Below the pieces are notes generated by a model. It had not been told where the DNA came from. It saw only the letters and a program-made list of their open reading frames with translations, and ran no database searches. From the NCBI GenBank assembly GCA_031291055.1, contig JARLJU010000088.1, positions 1 through 59,663 of the forward strand: 59,663 nt of DNA. Direction: 5' to 3'. The stretch is from Rudaea sp. (GTDB taxonomy: Bacteria > Pseudomonadota > Gammaproteobacteria > Xanthomonadales > Rhodanobacteraceae). The position numbers and the translations under genes were made by a program. Positions within the stretch are counted from its first letter, which is position 1, and each line of letters opens with the position of its first letter. Of this stretch, positions 46,471 to 55,782 are shown in pieces.

Positions 46471-47066
46471 TGCTCTCGCATCTGCTCGCCCTCCTCGTGC
46501 GCGTGCTGGTTGGAGCGCGCGGTTTCTGGGTCGGCTGTCAGCCGGCGCCAACTCTGCGCATCTACTACGCCAATCACACCAGCCATCTGGATACGCTGGC
46601 GCTGTGGAGCGCGTTGCCGGCGCAAATGCGCGCAAAGACGCGCCCGGTCGCGGCCAAGGACTACTGGAGCGGCGGCGGTATACGCGGCTGGATCGCGCGG
46701 CGCGGCTTCAATGCCCTGTTCATCGATCGCAGCGCCGACAAGCGCGACGGCGATCCGCTGTTGCCGCTGGCGCAGGCGCTGGAGCGCGGCGAATCCCTGA
46801 TCATCTTCCCCGAAGGCACGCGCCGCGCACAGGCATTGCCGAGCCCGTTCAAAAGTGGATTATTCCACTTGGCAACGAGGTTCCCGGCGGCGGAACTGGT
46901 TCCCGTGTATCTGGACAATCTGTATCGCAGCATGCCCAAGGGCAGCCTGCTGCCGGTCCCGCTGACCTGCAGCGTGCGGTTCGGCGCGCCGCTGCACCGC
47001 CACGCTGACGAAACCAGGGACGCGTTTCTTGAACGCGCGCGGCACGCCATCGTGGAACTCGCATGA
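46470..47066 (+). CDS. 1-acyl-glycerol-3-phosphate acyltransferase (PlsC-like)
   Basis: A 198-residue acyltransferase with the catalytic NHTSHLD (HxxxxD) near residue 32, the second block RGFNALFIDRSADKRD, and the third FPEGTRR. It begins at ATG 46470, overlapping the previous stop by 1 bp. It would transfer an acyl group to a glycerophosphate or glycerophosphoalcohol. It overlaps the CdsA-like gene by 4 bp. Confidence 0.9.
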   Translation: MLSHLLALLVRVLVGARGFWVGCQPAPTLRIYYANHTSHLDTLALWSALPAQMRAKTRPVAAKDYWSGGGIRGWIARRGFNALFIDRSADKRDGDPLLPLAQALERGESLIIFPEGTRRAQALPSPFKSGLFHLATRFPAAELVPVYLDNLYRSMPKGSLLPVPLTCSVRFGAPLHRHADETRDAFLERARHAIVELA

Positions 47067-47998
47067 ACATCCGGGAAAAATTCTACTGGCTGATGGGTGG
47101 CGTGCTGGCGCTGCTCGTCATCGCCTCGCTTGTAGGCTGGCTGCTGCAGCGGCGTCGCGGTGCAAACGCCGTGATCGACAATCTCAACGCCCGCATCCGC
47201 GCCTGGTGGGTGATGACCGCCGTGATTGCCGCGTGTTTCCTGCTCGGCGACATCGCCACGGTGGTCCTGTTTGCGCTCGCGTCGGGATTTGCGCTGCGCG
47301 AATTCATCACCCTGACGCCGACGCGACCGGGCGATCATCTGCCCCTGGTCGTGTGTTTCTATGTGCTGCTGCCAGTGCAGTACTGGCTGATCGGCACGGG
47401 CTGGTACAACCTGTTCGCGATCTTCCTGCCGGTGTATGGATTCCTGTTGCTGCCGGTGCTGACGGCGATATCCGGCGACACCGAACTGTTTCTCGAACGC
47501 GTGACCAAAATCCAGTGGGGCGTGATGATCACGGTCTACTGCATCAGCTACACGCCCGCGCTGTTGCTGCTGGATCTGCCGGGCTATCGCGGCCAGAATC
47601 TGCTGCTGCTCATTTATCTGTTGCTGGTCGTGCAGATCAGCGACGTGCTGCAGTATGTGTTCGGAAAGCTGTTCGGCCGGCACAAGATCGCACCCAATGT
47701 CAGTCCGTCGAAAACCATCGAAGGTTTCGGCGGCGGCGGCGGCAGCGCCATCGCGATCGGCACGGCGCTGTGGTGGGTCACCCCGTTCACGCCGTTGCAG
47801 GCCTGCGGCATGGCGACGGTCATCGTGCTGGCCGGTTTTCTCGGCGGCCTGGCCCTGTCCGCGGTCAAGCGCAGCCTCGGTGCCAAGGATTGGGGTTCGA
47901 TGATCGAAGGCCACGGCGGCATGCTCGACCGGCTGGATTCGGTAAGTTTCGCCGCCCCCGTGTTCTTCCACTTTACGGCGTATTTCTTCATGCCTTGA
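47063..47998 (+). CDS. CdsA-like phosphatidate cytidylyltransferase
   Basis: A 311-residue protein with eight or so helices and the CdsA signature near the C-terminus: SAVKRSLGAKDWG and EGHGGMLDRLDS, with the Lys, Asp and His of the active site. It activates phosphatidic acid to CDP-diacylglycerol, which the CDP-alcohol transferase two genes upstream would use. A housekeeping cdsA normally sits in the uppS-dxr locus, so this is a second copy in a YnbABC-like unit. Confidence 0.92.
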   Translation: MNIREKFYWLMGGVLALLVIASLVGWLLQRRRGANAVIDNLNARIRAWWVMTAVIAACFLLGDIATVVLFALASGFALREFITLTPTRPGDHLPLVVCFYVLLPVQYWLIGTGWYNLFAIFLPVYGFLLLPVLTAISGDTELFLERVTKIQWGVMITVYCISYTPALLLLDLPGYRGQNLLLLIYLLLVVQISDVLQYVFGKLFGRHKIAPNVSPSKTIEGFGGGGGSAIAIGTALWWVTPFTPLQACGMATVIVLAGFLGGLALSAVKRSLGAKDWGSMIEGHGGMLDRLDSVSFAAPVFFHFTAYFFMP

Positions 47999-48081
47999 AA
48001 AATCCGTGTGATTATTTCCGTTGCCCTGCGAATCATGGGTCCGACATGCACGCGCGCAACCATCATAATCGGAACCTTCCC

Positions 48082-48609
48082 ATGGGGCAGCAGCCACTGG
48101 CGATGGACACGGCAAGCCGCAGCCAGCAGTTCCACGAGTTGCTCAAACGCCATCGCAAGATCGTGTTCAAGGTGGCCCACAGCTATAGCCGGCATCCGGA
48201 CGATCGCGCCGACCTGGCCCAGGAAATCGCCGCGCAGCTATGGCGTGCGTTTCCGGCCTACGACGGCCGACGGCCGTTTTCCACCTGGATGTATCGCATC
48301 GCCTTGAATGTGGCGATCTCGTTCCTGCGCAACCACCGGCACCGCGAACAACATTCGGTACCGCTGGATGAAGAACATCACGACACGATCGGCGCCACCG
48401 GCGTGCAGCCAGAGAGCGACGAACGCGTGCGTCTGCTGCATCGTTTCATCGCGCAACTCGACGGGCTCAATCGCGCGCTGCTGTTGCTGTATCTGGATGA
48501 AAAAACCTATCGCGAAATCGCCGAGATTCTCGGCATCACCGAAACCAATGTGGCAACCAAGATCGGTCGCCTCAAGCAACGCATCCGCAACGACATGGCC
48601 GACACATGA
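48082..48609 (+). CDS. ECF-family RNA polymerase sigma factor
   Basis: A 175-residue sigma factor. Region 2 is RKIVFKVAHSYSRHPDDRADLAQEI and region 2.4 FSTWMYRIALNVAISFLR; region 4 is LLLLYLDEKTYREIAEILG with ITETNVATKIGRLKQRI. ATG 48082 is taken with GGAA upstream; ATG 48046 and 48103 are alternatives. Its tail overlaps the frame of the following membrane-protein gene, suggesting a sigma/anti-sigma-like pair. Confidence 0.9.
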   Translation: MGQQPLAMDTASRSQQFHELLKRHRKIVFKVAHSYSRHPDDRADLAQEIAAQLWRAFPAYDGRRPFSTWMYRIALNVAISFLRNHRHREQHSVPLDEEHHDTIGATGVQPESDERVRLLHRFIAQLDGLNRALLLLYLDEKTYREIAEILGITETNVATKIGRLKQRIRNDMADT

Positions 48610-48629
48610 ACGCGACCGAAGGACACCTC

Positions 48630-49289
48630 ATGGAACTGGACGACTTGAAAGCTGCCTGGCAAACCCTGCACCGGCGCCTGGATGCGCAATCTGCGCTGAA
48701 CTTGCATATCTTCAAGGACGGAAAACTCGACAAGGCCCTGCGCGGCCTGCGCCCGCTGGCGTGGGGACAGGCGTTCCAGATAGTGTGCGGCGTGGTCTTG
48801 ATCCTGCTTTCGGTCTCGTTCTGGAGCATGCATCTGGATGTCGCCCATCTGCTGCTCGCCGGCTTGATCGTGCATGTGTACGGCGTGCTGATGATCGTTT
48901 GCGGTGGCGTGACCATAAGCATGATCGGCCGCATCGACTACGCTGCGCCGGTGCTGGCCATCCAGAAACAACTGGGACAACTGCGCCGCTTCTATATCCG
49001 CACGAATATCGGTCTGGGCCTGGCGTGGTGGCTGCTATGGATGCCGCTGCTGATGATGTTCTTCACCAGCGCATTCGGCGCGGACCTGTATGCCAACGCG
49101 TCGTCGGTGATCTGGGGCGGGACCGCCATCGGCATCGCAGGCCTGCTTCTGACCTGGTGCTTGTATCGCTGGTCGCGTCACCCGAGCCGGCCGCAGATGG
49201 CGCAAGCCATGGAAGACAGTGTCGCCGGCAACGGCCTGAAAAAGGCGCAGAGCGTACTCGACGAAATTGCGCGCTTCGAGCGGGCGTGA
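48630..49289 (+). CDS. Membrane protein coupled to the sigma factor (candidate anti-sigma)
   Basis: A 219-residue protein. The cytoplasmic N-terminus MELDDLKAAWQTLHRRLDAQ is helical and charged, followed by a Leu-rich region and four transmembrane helices (about residues 52-72, 76-98, 130-150 and 158-178) and a soluble helical tail. ATG 48630 has AAGGA upstream; ATG 48606 overlaps the sigma stop (ATGA) and would add eight residues. Position after an ECF sigma gene suggests regulation of the sigma, but it lacks the zinc-finger anti-sigma motif (HxxxCxxC), so the mechanism is unknown. Confidence 0.75.
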   Translation: MELDDLKAAWQTLHRRLDAQSALNLHIFKDGKLDKALRGLRPLAWGQAFQIVCGVVLILLSVSFWSMHLDVAHLLLAGLIVHVYGVLMIVCGGVTISMIGRIDYAAPVLAIQKQLGQLRRFYIRTNIGLGLAWWLLWMPLLMMFFTSAFGADLYANASSVIWGGTAIGIAGLLLTWCLYRWSRHPSRPQMAQAMEDSVAGNGLKKAQSVLDEIARFERA

Positions 49290-49305
49290 CGCCGGCAGCA
49301 CGCAC

Positions 49306-50403
49306 TCAACTCTCGTTGCCTGGGACCGCGCTGCGCTGGAAGATCGGTGATGCGATCGACTGTCCGGCGAGTTTGCCGCGCGCAATGGATAGGTTGGCCT
49401 CGGCGGCGGGATGATCGATCGTTCTGGTCTTCAGATCGATGCTGCCAGCGGAACCCAGACGCACGAGACGCAGATTGCTGATGGACAGCGGCTTGCCCCT
49501 GGCCAGGACTTTTCCCGCTTGCTGCGGCATCACCAACCACACGCTGCCGGCCGATCCTTCCGCAACGTGGCCGACGCCGTCCGTGCCCACGAGCAACGCG
49601 GTTTTTTCATCGATGCCGATACCGAAAACTTTTGCACCGGACGCGTCGCCGTGCAGACGCGCGACAAACGCGATCAGCCTGCCCAGCCTGCTGCGCGCGG
49701 AAAAATGCGTGTCGGTGATGACATCTTCCAGGTATGGGCAATGCAGGAAATCACTTTCCAGGGTCATGCCGGAGTTGAATGGATCGGCGATGGCAACGCG
49801 TGATTCCATGCTTCCGCCATCGAATGCGGTGTAGCTGTGACCGCCGAGAATGGCCAGGCCCGCGCTGCTGCCGCCGATCGGCCGGTTCGCCCGAACATGG
49901 GCGTTGAGCGCGTCGCTCACCGGCGTGTCTTTCCAGTAGCGGAGGTAATTGGCCTGGTCGCCGCCCGCCAGAAAAATACCGTCCGCACCGCGCAAAGCCG
50001 CGACCACGCGCGGATCCGAAGACGCCTCGCGATTGTGAAACACGATCGTCTCGGCCGAGGTCACGCCGCCCCATTGTGTCTGGAACGATTTGCCCAGATC
50101 GCCATCGGTCGGATCGTAGCTATCGTCGGATACCGCGCGCAGGATGACAATGTGGCCGCCACCGGCGTGGGTTGCGATGAAGCGGAATGCTGCATCGACC
50201 GTCCCGCCGCCACCCATCAAGGCATAGCCGCGCTCGGTGTGCGCAGCGCGCGGCAGGGCCGGATCGCCGGTCACGAAATAATCGAAATTCCTGTCGCGGT
50301 AATCATGCGTCGCTGGCGGAGTTGCCGCTTCCGGAGCCGCCGCAGCGGCCATTGCGACAATACCAATCAGCAGCGCACACAGGCGCCCGAAATGATGAAA
50401 CAT
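49306..50403 (-). CDS. Secreted cyanophycinase (peptidase S51)
   Basis: A 365-residue protein. A signal peptide (about residues 1-23) precedes the S51 domain. The nucleophile is in GGSSAGLAILGG, and the DTHFSARSRLGRLIAF block matches the conserved segment of cyanophycinases. The C-terminal 100 residues form a beta-rich tail. Extracellular cyanophycinases (CphE) cut the Asp-Arg storage polymer cyanophycin to beta-Asp-Arg dipeptides. No cyanophycin synthetase is visible, so the target is probably foreign polymer or another isopeptide. It is divergent from a TonB receptor gene. Confidence 0.9.
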   Translation of the reverse strand: MFHHFGRLCALLIGIVAMAAAAAPEAATPPATHDYRDRNFDYFVTGDPALPRAAHTERGYALMGGGGTVDAAFRFIATHAGGGHIVILRAVSDDSYDPTDGDLGKSFQTQWGGVTSAETIVFHNREASSDPRVVAALRGADGIFLAGGDQANYLRYWKDTPVSDALNAHVRANRPIGGSSAGLAILGGHSYTAFDGGSMESRVAIADPFNSGMTLESDFLHCPYLEDVITDTHFSARSRLGRLIAFVARLHGDASGAKVFGIGIDEKTALLVGTDGVGHVAEGSAGSVWLVMPQQAGKVLARGKPLSISNLRLVRLGSAGSIDLKTRTIDHPAAEANLSIARGKLAGQSIASPIFQRSAVPGNES

Positions 50404-50516
50404 ACGTTTTCCCCCAGTGAAAACGCGAGTACCGATACTTCAGTAACTTGCCGCGTGCACAAACCGTGTGATATCAAGTCATAAGCTTGACGCTTCGCAA
50501 GACGGGCGTCAAACCG

Positions 50517-50546
50517 CGGCATCTGGGGATGACGGCATCTGGGGAT
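50517..50546. repeat. Two-copy 16-bp direct repeat in divergent promoter region
   Basis: CGGCATCTGGGGAT occurs at 50517-50530 and again at 50533-50546, a 16-bp period, between the cyanophycinase and the TonB receptor genes. Two tandem copies on one DNA face could bind an activator. Confidence 0.4.
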
Positions 50547-50624
50547 GGGGAAACACGCGTTATGGGGCAGCACCGCCTTGGGTAAGGCGATGCTCGCGTA
50601 GTTGATTTTCACGGGGAGTCTTAC

Positions 50625-53429
50625 ATGCGAACAAATCTGATCGCGGCCGCTATGCTGGCCGCGTTGTGCTGTGGCGATGCCGTGGCGGCGGACACTACCG
50701 TCGCTGATCCGCAAGGCTCGGGAGCGTCTGACACGACGACGCAGAAACTCGAAACTGTCGAGGTGACCGGATCGCATATTCCGCGCGCCGAAATCGAAGG
50801 CCCTGCCCCGATCGTGACGATCAGTTCCAAGGACATCATCAACCGCGGTTTCGCCACCGTGGCCGATGTGATGACGTCGCTGACGCAGAATCTCGGCGCG
50901 CTGGACAACAACCAGAACACCAATGGATTTTCGCCGGGCGCGCAAGCGGTCGACCTGCGCGGACTCGGCCCCAACCATACCTTGGTGCTGGTCAATGGCC
51001 GACGCATCGCCGACTACCCGCAATCCTACGGCGGCAACAGCAATTTCACCGATGTGTCGAATCTGCCGACCTCGCTGATCGATCGCGTCGAAGTCCTCAG
51101 CGGCAGCGCATCGGCGGTGTACGGTTCGGATGCGATTTCCGGCGTGATCAATTTCATCCTGAAAAAGAAGGCCGACGGCACGACGATCGATTTTCGCGCC
51201 GGCGACACCGAGCATGGCGGCGGCCAGTCGCAGCGCCTGCAGATTTCCAGCGGCTGGTCGAACGGCAATTTCGACTCGGTCTTCGGTCTTGAGCTGTACA
51301 ATTCGCAGCCGCTGTGGGCCTACCAGCGCAGTTTTACCGATTCGCGCCTGGACAGTCCCGCGAGTCCCTCGCGAATCGCCGCTAGCCCCGTGTTCGTGCG
51401 CAGCGACATCGACGACAACTATATCGATCCAGGTCAGGCGACCTGCGCGGCGCTGGCGGCCTACGACCAGGGTTCGATCGTGTACGCGCATCGCCGCAAC
51501 TACGGCGAATTCTGCGGCAGCTACAAGGACGTCGGCTACGGGACGCTGGAGAACGGCCGCAAGGCAGCGAACTTTTACGGCTCGGCGACTTACCACGCCA
51601 CCGACGCCGTCAATTTCTTCCTCGACGTGCAAGCAGGTACGTCGCATCAGGAAAGCTACAACACTCCGCTGCAATGGCAGAACAGCTACCAGCTCAATGG
51701 CGATTCCACACCCGTGCCGTTCTTCAATCAGGCCACGGGCCAGGTCGAACAATGGCAGCGCAAGTATTTCACGATCGAGGAAAACGGCGGCTTCGATGCC
51801 GGCAAGATCCGCAATATCGACAATACCCTGTCGCTGAATTTCGGTGTCAAGGGCGCGCTGGGCGATGGCGGCTGGAACTACGAAGCCCTGTTCGGTCACT
51901 CGCAGAACCAGCTGGAGAGCAAGGAGCCGGCGCTGGTTTCGGCCAAGGCACAGGCCCTGTATCTCGGACCGTCGCTCGGCATCGATCCTGACAGCGGCTA
52001 CAACATCTACGACGCACCGATCAGCCGCCTGTATACGCCGCTGACGGTCGCACAATTCCGCTCGATCACGCAGGACTCGATCGACAACGACAAGAGCCGC
52101 TCGGAAAATCTCAGCCTGACTGTGAACAACACCGAGTTGTTCGCGCTTCCTGCCGGACCGGTCGGATTCGCCGGCGTCGCCGAATACGGCAACCAGTATT
52201 TCGGACTCAAGGCTGATCCTCTGTCGCTGGACGGCACCTACTTCGGCCTGCACAACACCGACGCCGTCGGTTCGCGCGACCACGCCGGCCTGGGCGTCGA
52301 GTTCAGCGTGCCGGTGTTTTCGCGCCTGAACCTGACTGCGGCCACGCGTTACGACAAGTTCGAGTACAGCACGACGTCGTCGGGCAAATTCACCTATTCC
52401 TTTGGCATCGAGTATCGTCCGTTCGAGAGCCTGCTGTTGCGCGGTTCCGCTGGCACTGGCTTCCGTGCGCCGGACCTGGCCTATCTCTACGCGGGCATCA
52501 GCGGATCGAGTTCCGGTGGCACCGACTACTACCTGTGCCGGCGCGATGAGCCGGACACCGGCCCGGATTTCGTCGACAACTGCAACAACGGCGACGTCGG
52601 TTTCAACGGCCGCAGCCACGGCAGCACCGCGCTCAAGGACGAAACTAGCAAGTCGTTCACTTATGGATTTGTATACTCTCCACTGCGGAATCTGGACATC
52701 ACCGCCGATTACTACATCATCAAGCTCAGCAACGAAGTCGAATACCAGAGCAGCGACACCATCCTGCGCGAGGAGGCCGATTGCCGCCTCGGCCAGACTC
52801 CGGATGGCCAGCCGGTGAATATCGGCTCGGCGCTGTGTCAGCAGGTACTCAGCCAGGTGGTGCGCAACGCCGCCACCGACCCGAGCAATCCGGAAGGCAT
52901 CACGTCGGTGCTGGTGCTGCCGATCAACGCCGCGGTTGACCGCACGTCCGGCGTCGACTTCAACACGCACTATCTGTGGGAAACCGATCGCTTCGGCAAT
53001 TTCGACTTCAATCTCGGCTACACCTACGTCGCCACCCACACGATCCAGCTGTTTGCGGGTGATCCGGTTGTGAACGAACTGACGGACTACTACGACTATG
53101 TCATTCCGCGCAGCAAGGCCAACTATTCGGTGGCATGGACGCTCGACAAGTTCACCACTACCGTTTACGGCGCGCGTCTGGGTGGCCTGCCGAACTACGA
53201 CGGCACCCAGCGCCTCGGGCCGACCTTCCTGTACAACGCCTCGTTGAACTACCGCCTCAATCCGCGCACAGCGGTTAGCTTCATCGTCGACAACGTGTTC
53301 GATTCCAAACCCGGCAAGGATGGCACCTGGACCAGCTATCCCTATTACGCCAGCCGCTGGTTCAGCCCGGTCGGCCGCGCGTACTTTGTCGAGATCAACT
53401 ACCGGTTTGGCGGCAACGCCGGTCGCTAG
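50625..53429 (+). CDS. TonB-dependent outer-membrane receptor
   Basis: A 934-residue receptor. A signal peptide (residues 1-21, ending AVAA) is followed by a TonB-box-like [12 protein letters not shown], a plug domain ([48 protein letters not shown]) and a 22-strand barrel with aromatic strands ending [10 protein letters not shown]. The size and the plug wording fit the Xanthomonadales TBDR class that imports peptides or glycans. The divergent secreted cyanophycinase suggests beta-Asp-Arg or similar dipeptide uptake; this is inference. A tonB gene is at 34542. Confidence 0.93.
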   Translation: MRTNLIAAAMLAALCCGDAVAADTTVADPQGSGASDTTTQKLETVEVTGSHIPRAEIEGPAPIVTISSKDIINRGFATVADVMTSLTQNLGALDNNQNTNGFSPGAQAVDLRGLGPNHTLVLVNGRRIADYPQSYGGNSNFTDVSNLPTSLIDRVEVLSGSASAVYGSDAISGVINFILKKKADGTTIDFRAGDTEHGGGQSQRLQISSGWSNGNFDSVFGLELYNSQPLWAYQRSFTDSRLDSPASPSRIAASPVFVRSDIDDNYIDPGQATCAALAAYDQGSIVYAHRRNYGEFCGSYKDVGYGTLENGRKAANFYGSATYHATDAVNFFLDVQAGTSHQESYNTPLQWQNSYQLNGDSTPVPFFNQATGQVEQWQRKYFTIEENGGFDAGKIRNIDNTLSLNFGVKGALGDGGWNYEALFGHSQNQLESKEPALVSAKAQALYLGPSLGIDPDSGYNIYDAPISRLYTPLTVAQFRSITQDSIDNDKSRSENLSLTVNNTELFALPAGPVGFAGVAEYGNQYFGLKADPLSLDGTYFGLHNTDAVGSRDHAGLGVEFSVPVFSRLNLTAATRYDKFEYSTTSSGKFTYSFGIEYRPFESLLLRGSAGTGFRAPDLAYLYAGISGSSSGGTDYYLCRRDEPDTGPDFVDNCNNGDVGFNGRSHGSTALKDETSKSFTYGFVYSPLRNLDITADYYIIKLSNEVEYQSSDTILREEADCRLGQTPDGQPVNIGSALCQQVLSQVVRNAATDPSNPEGITSVLVLPINAAVDRTSGVDFNTHYLWETDRFGNFDFNLGYTYVATHTIQLFAGDPVVNELTDYYDYVIPRSKANYSVAWTLDKFTTTVYGARLGGLPNYDGTQRLGPTFLYNASLNYRLNPRTAVSFIVDNVFDSKPGKDGTWTSYPYYASRWFSPVGRAYFVEINYRFGGNAGR

Positions 53430-53496
53430 CCTCGCAACGGCGCGCGGACGCCATTTCGCGCGCCAGCATATATATCCTTTCATCGCGAATAAGCGA

Positions 53497-53502
53497 TATA
53501 AT
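53497..53502 (+). promoter_or_regulatory. -10 box of ahcY
   Basis: A perfect TATAAT, about 110 bp before ahcY and directly ahead of the riboswitch. The -35 region around 53474-53480 is poor. Transcription would start at about 53509. Confidence 0.6.
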
Positions 53503-53504
53503 CA

Positions 53505-53596
53505 GCGCCCCTCGCTCCGCCGAGGGGCGCTGCAAGTCCGCTTCGGGCGGAATCAGGCTCGGCGGGCTTTCGGGTTCCATTCCGAAACCGCGCCCT
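53505..53596 (+). ncRNA. S-adenosylhomocysteine riboswitch with embedded decoy stem
   Basis: The core aptamer is 53519-53596. P1 pairs GCCGAG (53519-53524) with CTCGGC (53558-53563). An inner stem is TCCGC/GCGGA (about 53537-53551). The pseudoknot pairs GGGCGC (53525-53530) with GCGCCC (53590-53595), and a further stem TTTCGG/CCGAAA (53568-53587) fills the gap. This order with the GGGGCGCTGCAAG and AGGCTCGG signatures is that of the SAH class, normally placed before ahcY, and the aptamer ends at the GGAG ribosome site. In addition 53505-53514 is fully complementary to 53521-53530, so a 10-bp decoy hairpin can compete with P1 and the pseudoknot. Confidence 0.88.
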
Positions 53597-53614
53597 TTTT
53601 TGGAGCCTACAACC

Positions 53615-55045
53615 ATGAACGCTATCGTAAAACCCTCCGCCACGCAGGATTTCAAGGTTGCCGACCTGTCGCTCGCCGACTGGGGCCGCAAGGAAATCGA
53701 CATTGCCGAGCACGAGATGCCGGGCCTGATGTCGATCCGCAAGCAATACGCCGCCAAGCAGCCGCTCAAGGGTGTGCGCGTGACCGGCTCGCTGCACATG
53801 ACGATCCAGACTGCAGTGCTGATCGAAACGCTGAAGGACATCGGCGCCGATGTGCGCTGGGCCTCGTGCAACATCTTCTCGACCCAGGACCACGCCGCGG
53901 CGGCCATCGCCAGGACCGGCACGCCGGTGTTCGCGTGGAAAGGCGAAACGCTCGAGGAATATTGGGACTGCACCCTCGACGCGGTGACCTTTCCGGGCAA
54001 CAGGGGCCCCGAACTCGTGGTCGACGACGGCGGTGACGTGACCCTTCTGATCCACAAGGGCTATGAGCTGGAACAGGGCGACAAGTGGGTGGATTCGCCG
54101 TCGGCCTCGCACGAGGAACAGGTGATCAAGAACCTGCTCAAGCGCGTGGCAAAAGAGCGCCCCGGTTTCTGGACCGGCGTGATCAAGGACTGGAAGGGTG
54201 TTTCCGAGGAAACCACGACCGGCGTGCATCGCCTGTATCAAATGATGGAGGCCGGCAAGCTCCTGGTGCCGGCGATCAACGTCAACGACTCGGTGACAAA
54301 GTCAAAGTTCGACAACCTGTATGGCTGCCGCGAGTCCCTCGCCGACGGCCTGAAGCGCGCGATGGACGTGATGCTGGCCGGCAAGATCGCTGTCATCTGC
54401 GGCTATGGCGACGTCGGCAAGGGCTCGGCGCACAGCCTGCGCGCCTACGGCGCCCGCGTGGTCGTCACCGAGATCGATCCGATCAATGCGCTGCAGGCGG
54501 CGATGGAAGGCTTCGAAGTCAACACGGTCGAATCGACCCTTGGCCGCGGCGACATCTATGTGACCACGACCGGCAACAAGGACGTACTGACGATCGCGCA
54601 TCTGCAGCAGATGAAGGATCAGGCCATCGTCTGCAACATCGGCCATTTCGACAACGAAATACAGGTCGACGCGCTGAAGACCCTGGCCGGCATCAAACAC
54701 GTCAATATCAAGCCGCAGGTGGACAAGTATATTTTTGCCAACGGCAACGCGATCTTCCTGCTCGCCGAAGGCCGCCTGGTCAATCTCGGCTGCGCCACAG
54801 GGCATCCGAGTTTCGTGATGTCCAATTCGTTCTCGAACCAGACACTGGCGCAGATCGACCTGTGGGCAAACAAGGATGTGTACAAGAAGACCGTGTATCG
54901 CCTGCCGAAGAAACTCGACGAGGAAGTTGCGCGCCTGCACCTGGACAAGATCGGCGTGAAGCTGACCAGGCTGACCGCCGATCAGGCCGCGTACCTCGGC
55001 GTCGATGTGAACGGGCCATACAAGCCGGAACATTACCGCTACTGA
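53615..55045 (+). CDS. ahcY: Adenosylhomocysteinase (S-adenosylhomocysteine hydrolase)
   Basis: A 476-residue enzyme that splits SAH to adenosine and homocysteine. Seen in order: [30 protein letters not shown], the insertion around residues 135-190 that makes bacterial forms longer than the 430-residue type, [16 protein letters not shown], the NAD site [11 protein letters not shown], and the C-terminal [10 protein letters not shown]. It removes the inhibitor SAH made by methyltransferases, and the riboswitch upstream would raise its expression when SAH accumulates. The start is ATG 53615 after GGAG. Confidence 0.97.
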   Translation: MNAIVKPSATQDFKVADLSLADWGRKEIDIAEHEMPGLMSIRKQYAAKQPLKGVRVTGSLHMTIQTAVLIETLKDIGADVRWASCNIFSTQDHAAAAIARTGTPVFAWKGETLEEYWDCTLDAVTFPGNRGPELVVDDGGDVTLLIHKGYELEQGDKWVDSPSASHEEQVIKNLLKRVAKERPGFWTGVIKDWKGVSEETTTGVHRLYQMMEAGKLLVPAINVNDSVTKSKFDNLYGCRESLADGLKRAMDVMLAGKIAVICGYGDVGKGSAHSLRAYGARVVVTEIDPINALQAAMEGFEVNTVESTLGRGDIYVTTTGNKDVLTIAHLQQMKDQAIVCNIGHFDNEIQVDALKTLAGIKHVNIKPQVDKYIFANGNAIFLLAEGRLVNLGCATGHPSFVMSNSFSNQTLAQIDLWANKDVYKKTVYRLPKKLDEEVARLHLDKIGVKLTRLTADQAAYLGVDVNGPYKPEHYRY

Positions 55046-55066
55046 GTCCGCACGGGCGTTCATCAG

Positions 55067-55102
55067 GCAGCGGGCATTACAAGTGCCCGCTGCATCACGG
55101 GC
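55067..55102 (+). promoter_or_regulatory. Mutually exclusive hairpins between ahcY and the TrpF-like gene
   Basis: GCAGCGGGCA (55067-55076) and TGCCCGCTGC (55084-55093) form a perfect 10-bp stem with a 7-nt loop. GCCCG inside the right arm (55085-55089) can instead pair with CGGGC at 55098-55102, just before the next start at 55111. The two structures exclude each other, as in attenuators or translational switches. No T tract is present. Confidence 0.5.
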
Positions 55103-55110
55103 AGCGAAGC

Positions 55111-55782
55111 ATGCGCGTTATGCCGCGAGTCAAAATCTGCTGCATTGGCAGCCGAGATGAGGCGCATCTGGCGATTCGCCACGGCGCCGACGCGCTCGGC
55201 CTGGTTTCAGCCATGCCCAGCGGCCCCGGCCCGATCGGCGAAGATGTCATAGCGGATATCGTCGCGACGGTACCTCCACCAATCGCGACGTTTCTGCTGA
55301 CCTGCCTCACCGATGCCGATGCGATCATCGATCAGCAACATCGCTGCGGCACGAATACGTTGCAGTTGGTCGACGCAGTCTCGATCAATACTTACGCGAA
55401 ATTGCGCCGTGCCCTGCCCGGCATCGGTATCGTGCAGGTCATTCATGTGCGCGACCACGAATCAGTGCGCGAAGCGTGTGCGCTTGCGCCGCAGGTCGAT
55501 GCGCTGCTGCTCGACTCGGGCAATCCCGATCTGGCGGTGAAGGAACTCGGCGGCACCGGACGCGTACACGACTGGTCGTTGAGCCGGCGCATCGTCCAGG
55601 CATGCGGCCGGCCGGTATTTCTTGCCGGTGGCCTGCGCGCGGACAATATTGTCGCTGCCGTAACGAGCGTGTGCCCGTTCGGCGTGGACCTGTGTTCGGG
55701 TGTGCGCAGCGAGGATCATCTCGACGAACCCAAGCTGGCGGCATTCTTCGCTGCCCTGCCTTTTTCCGGAGTGCCCGCATGA
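55111..55782 (+). CDS. Phosphoribosylanthranilate isomerase-like protein (TrpF paralogue)
   Basis: A 223-residue TIM barrel of the TrpF family. The catalytic Cys is kept in VKICCIGS, and the general-acid Asp lies in ALLLDSGNP, followed by GGTGRVHDWSLS and AGGLRADNIVAAV with GVDLCSGVRS at the end. However, the substrate loop FxxxSPR of true TrpF is replaced by VSAMPSGPGPI, and the gene sits between ahcY and metF, not with trp genes. It may act on a related aminoketose or be a metabolic repair enzyme. The start ATG 55111 is in frame; MPRVKICC (55120) is an alternative. Its stop overlaps metF (ATGA). Confidence 0.75.
   Translation: MRVMPRVKICCIGSRDEAHLAIRHGADALGLVSAMPSGPGPIGEDVIADIVATVPPPIATFLLTCLTDADAIIDQQHRCGTNTLQLVDAVSINTYAKLRRALPGIGIVQVIHVRDHESVREACALAPQVDALLLDSGNPDLAVKELGGTGRVHDWSLSRRIVQACGRPVFLAGGLRADNIVAAVTSVCPFGVDLCSGVRSEDHLDEPKLAAFFAALPFSGVPA

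Noticed and set aside
46661..48115. 484-codon minus frame opposite the phospholipid genes
   Set aside because: Antisense of three overlapping genes with clear motifs; composition not protein-like.
50367..53483. 1038-codon open frame on minus strand
   Set aside because: Antisense to the TonB receptor; Arg/Val-rich with no domains. A shadow of the real gene.
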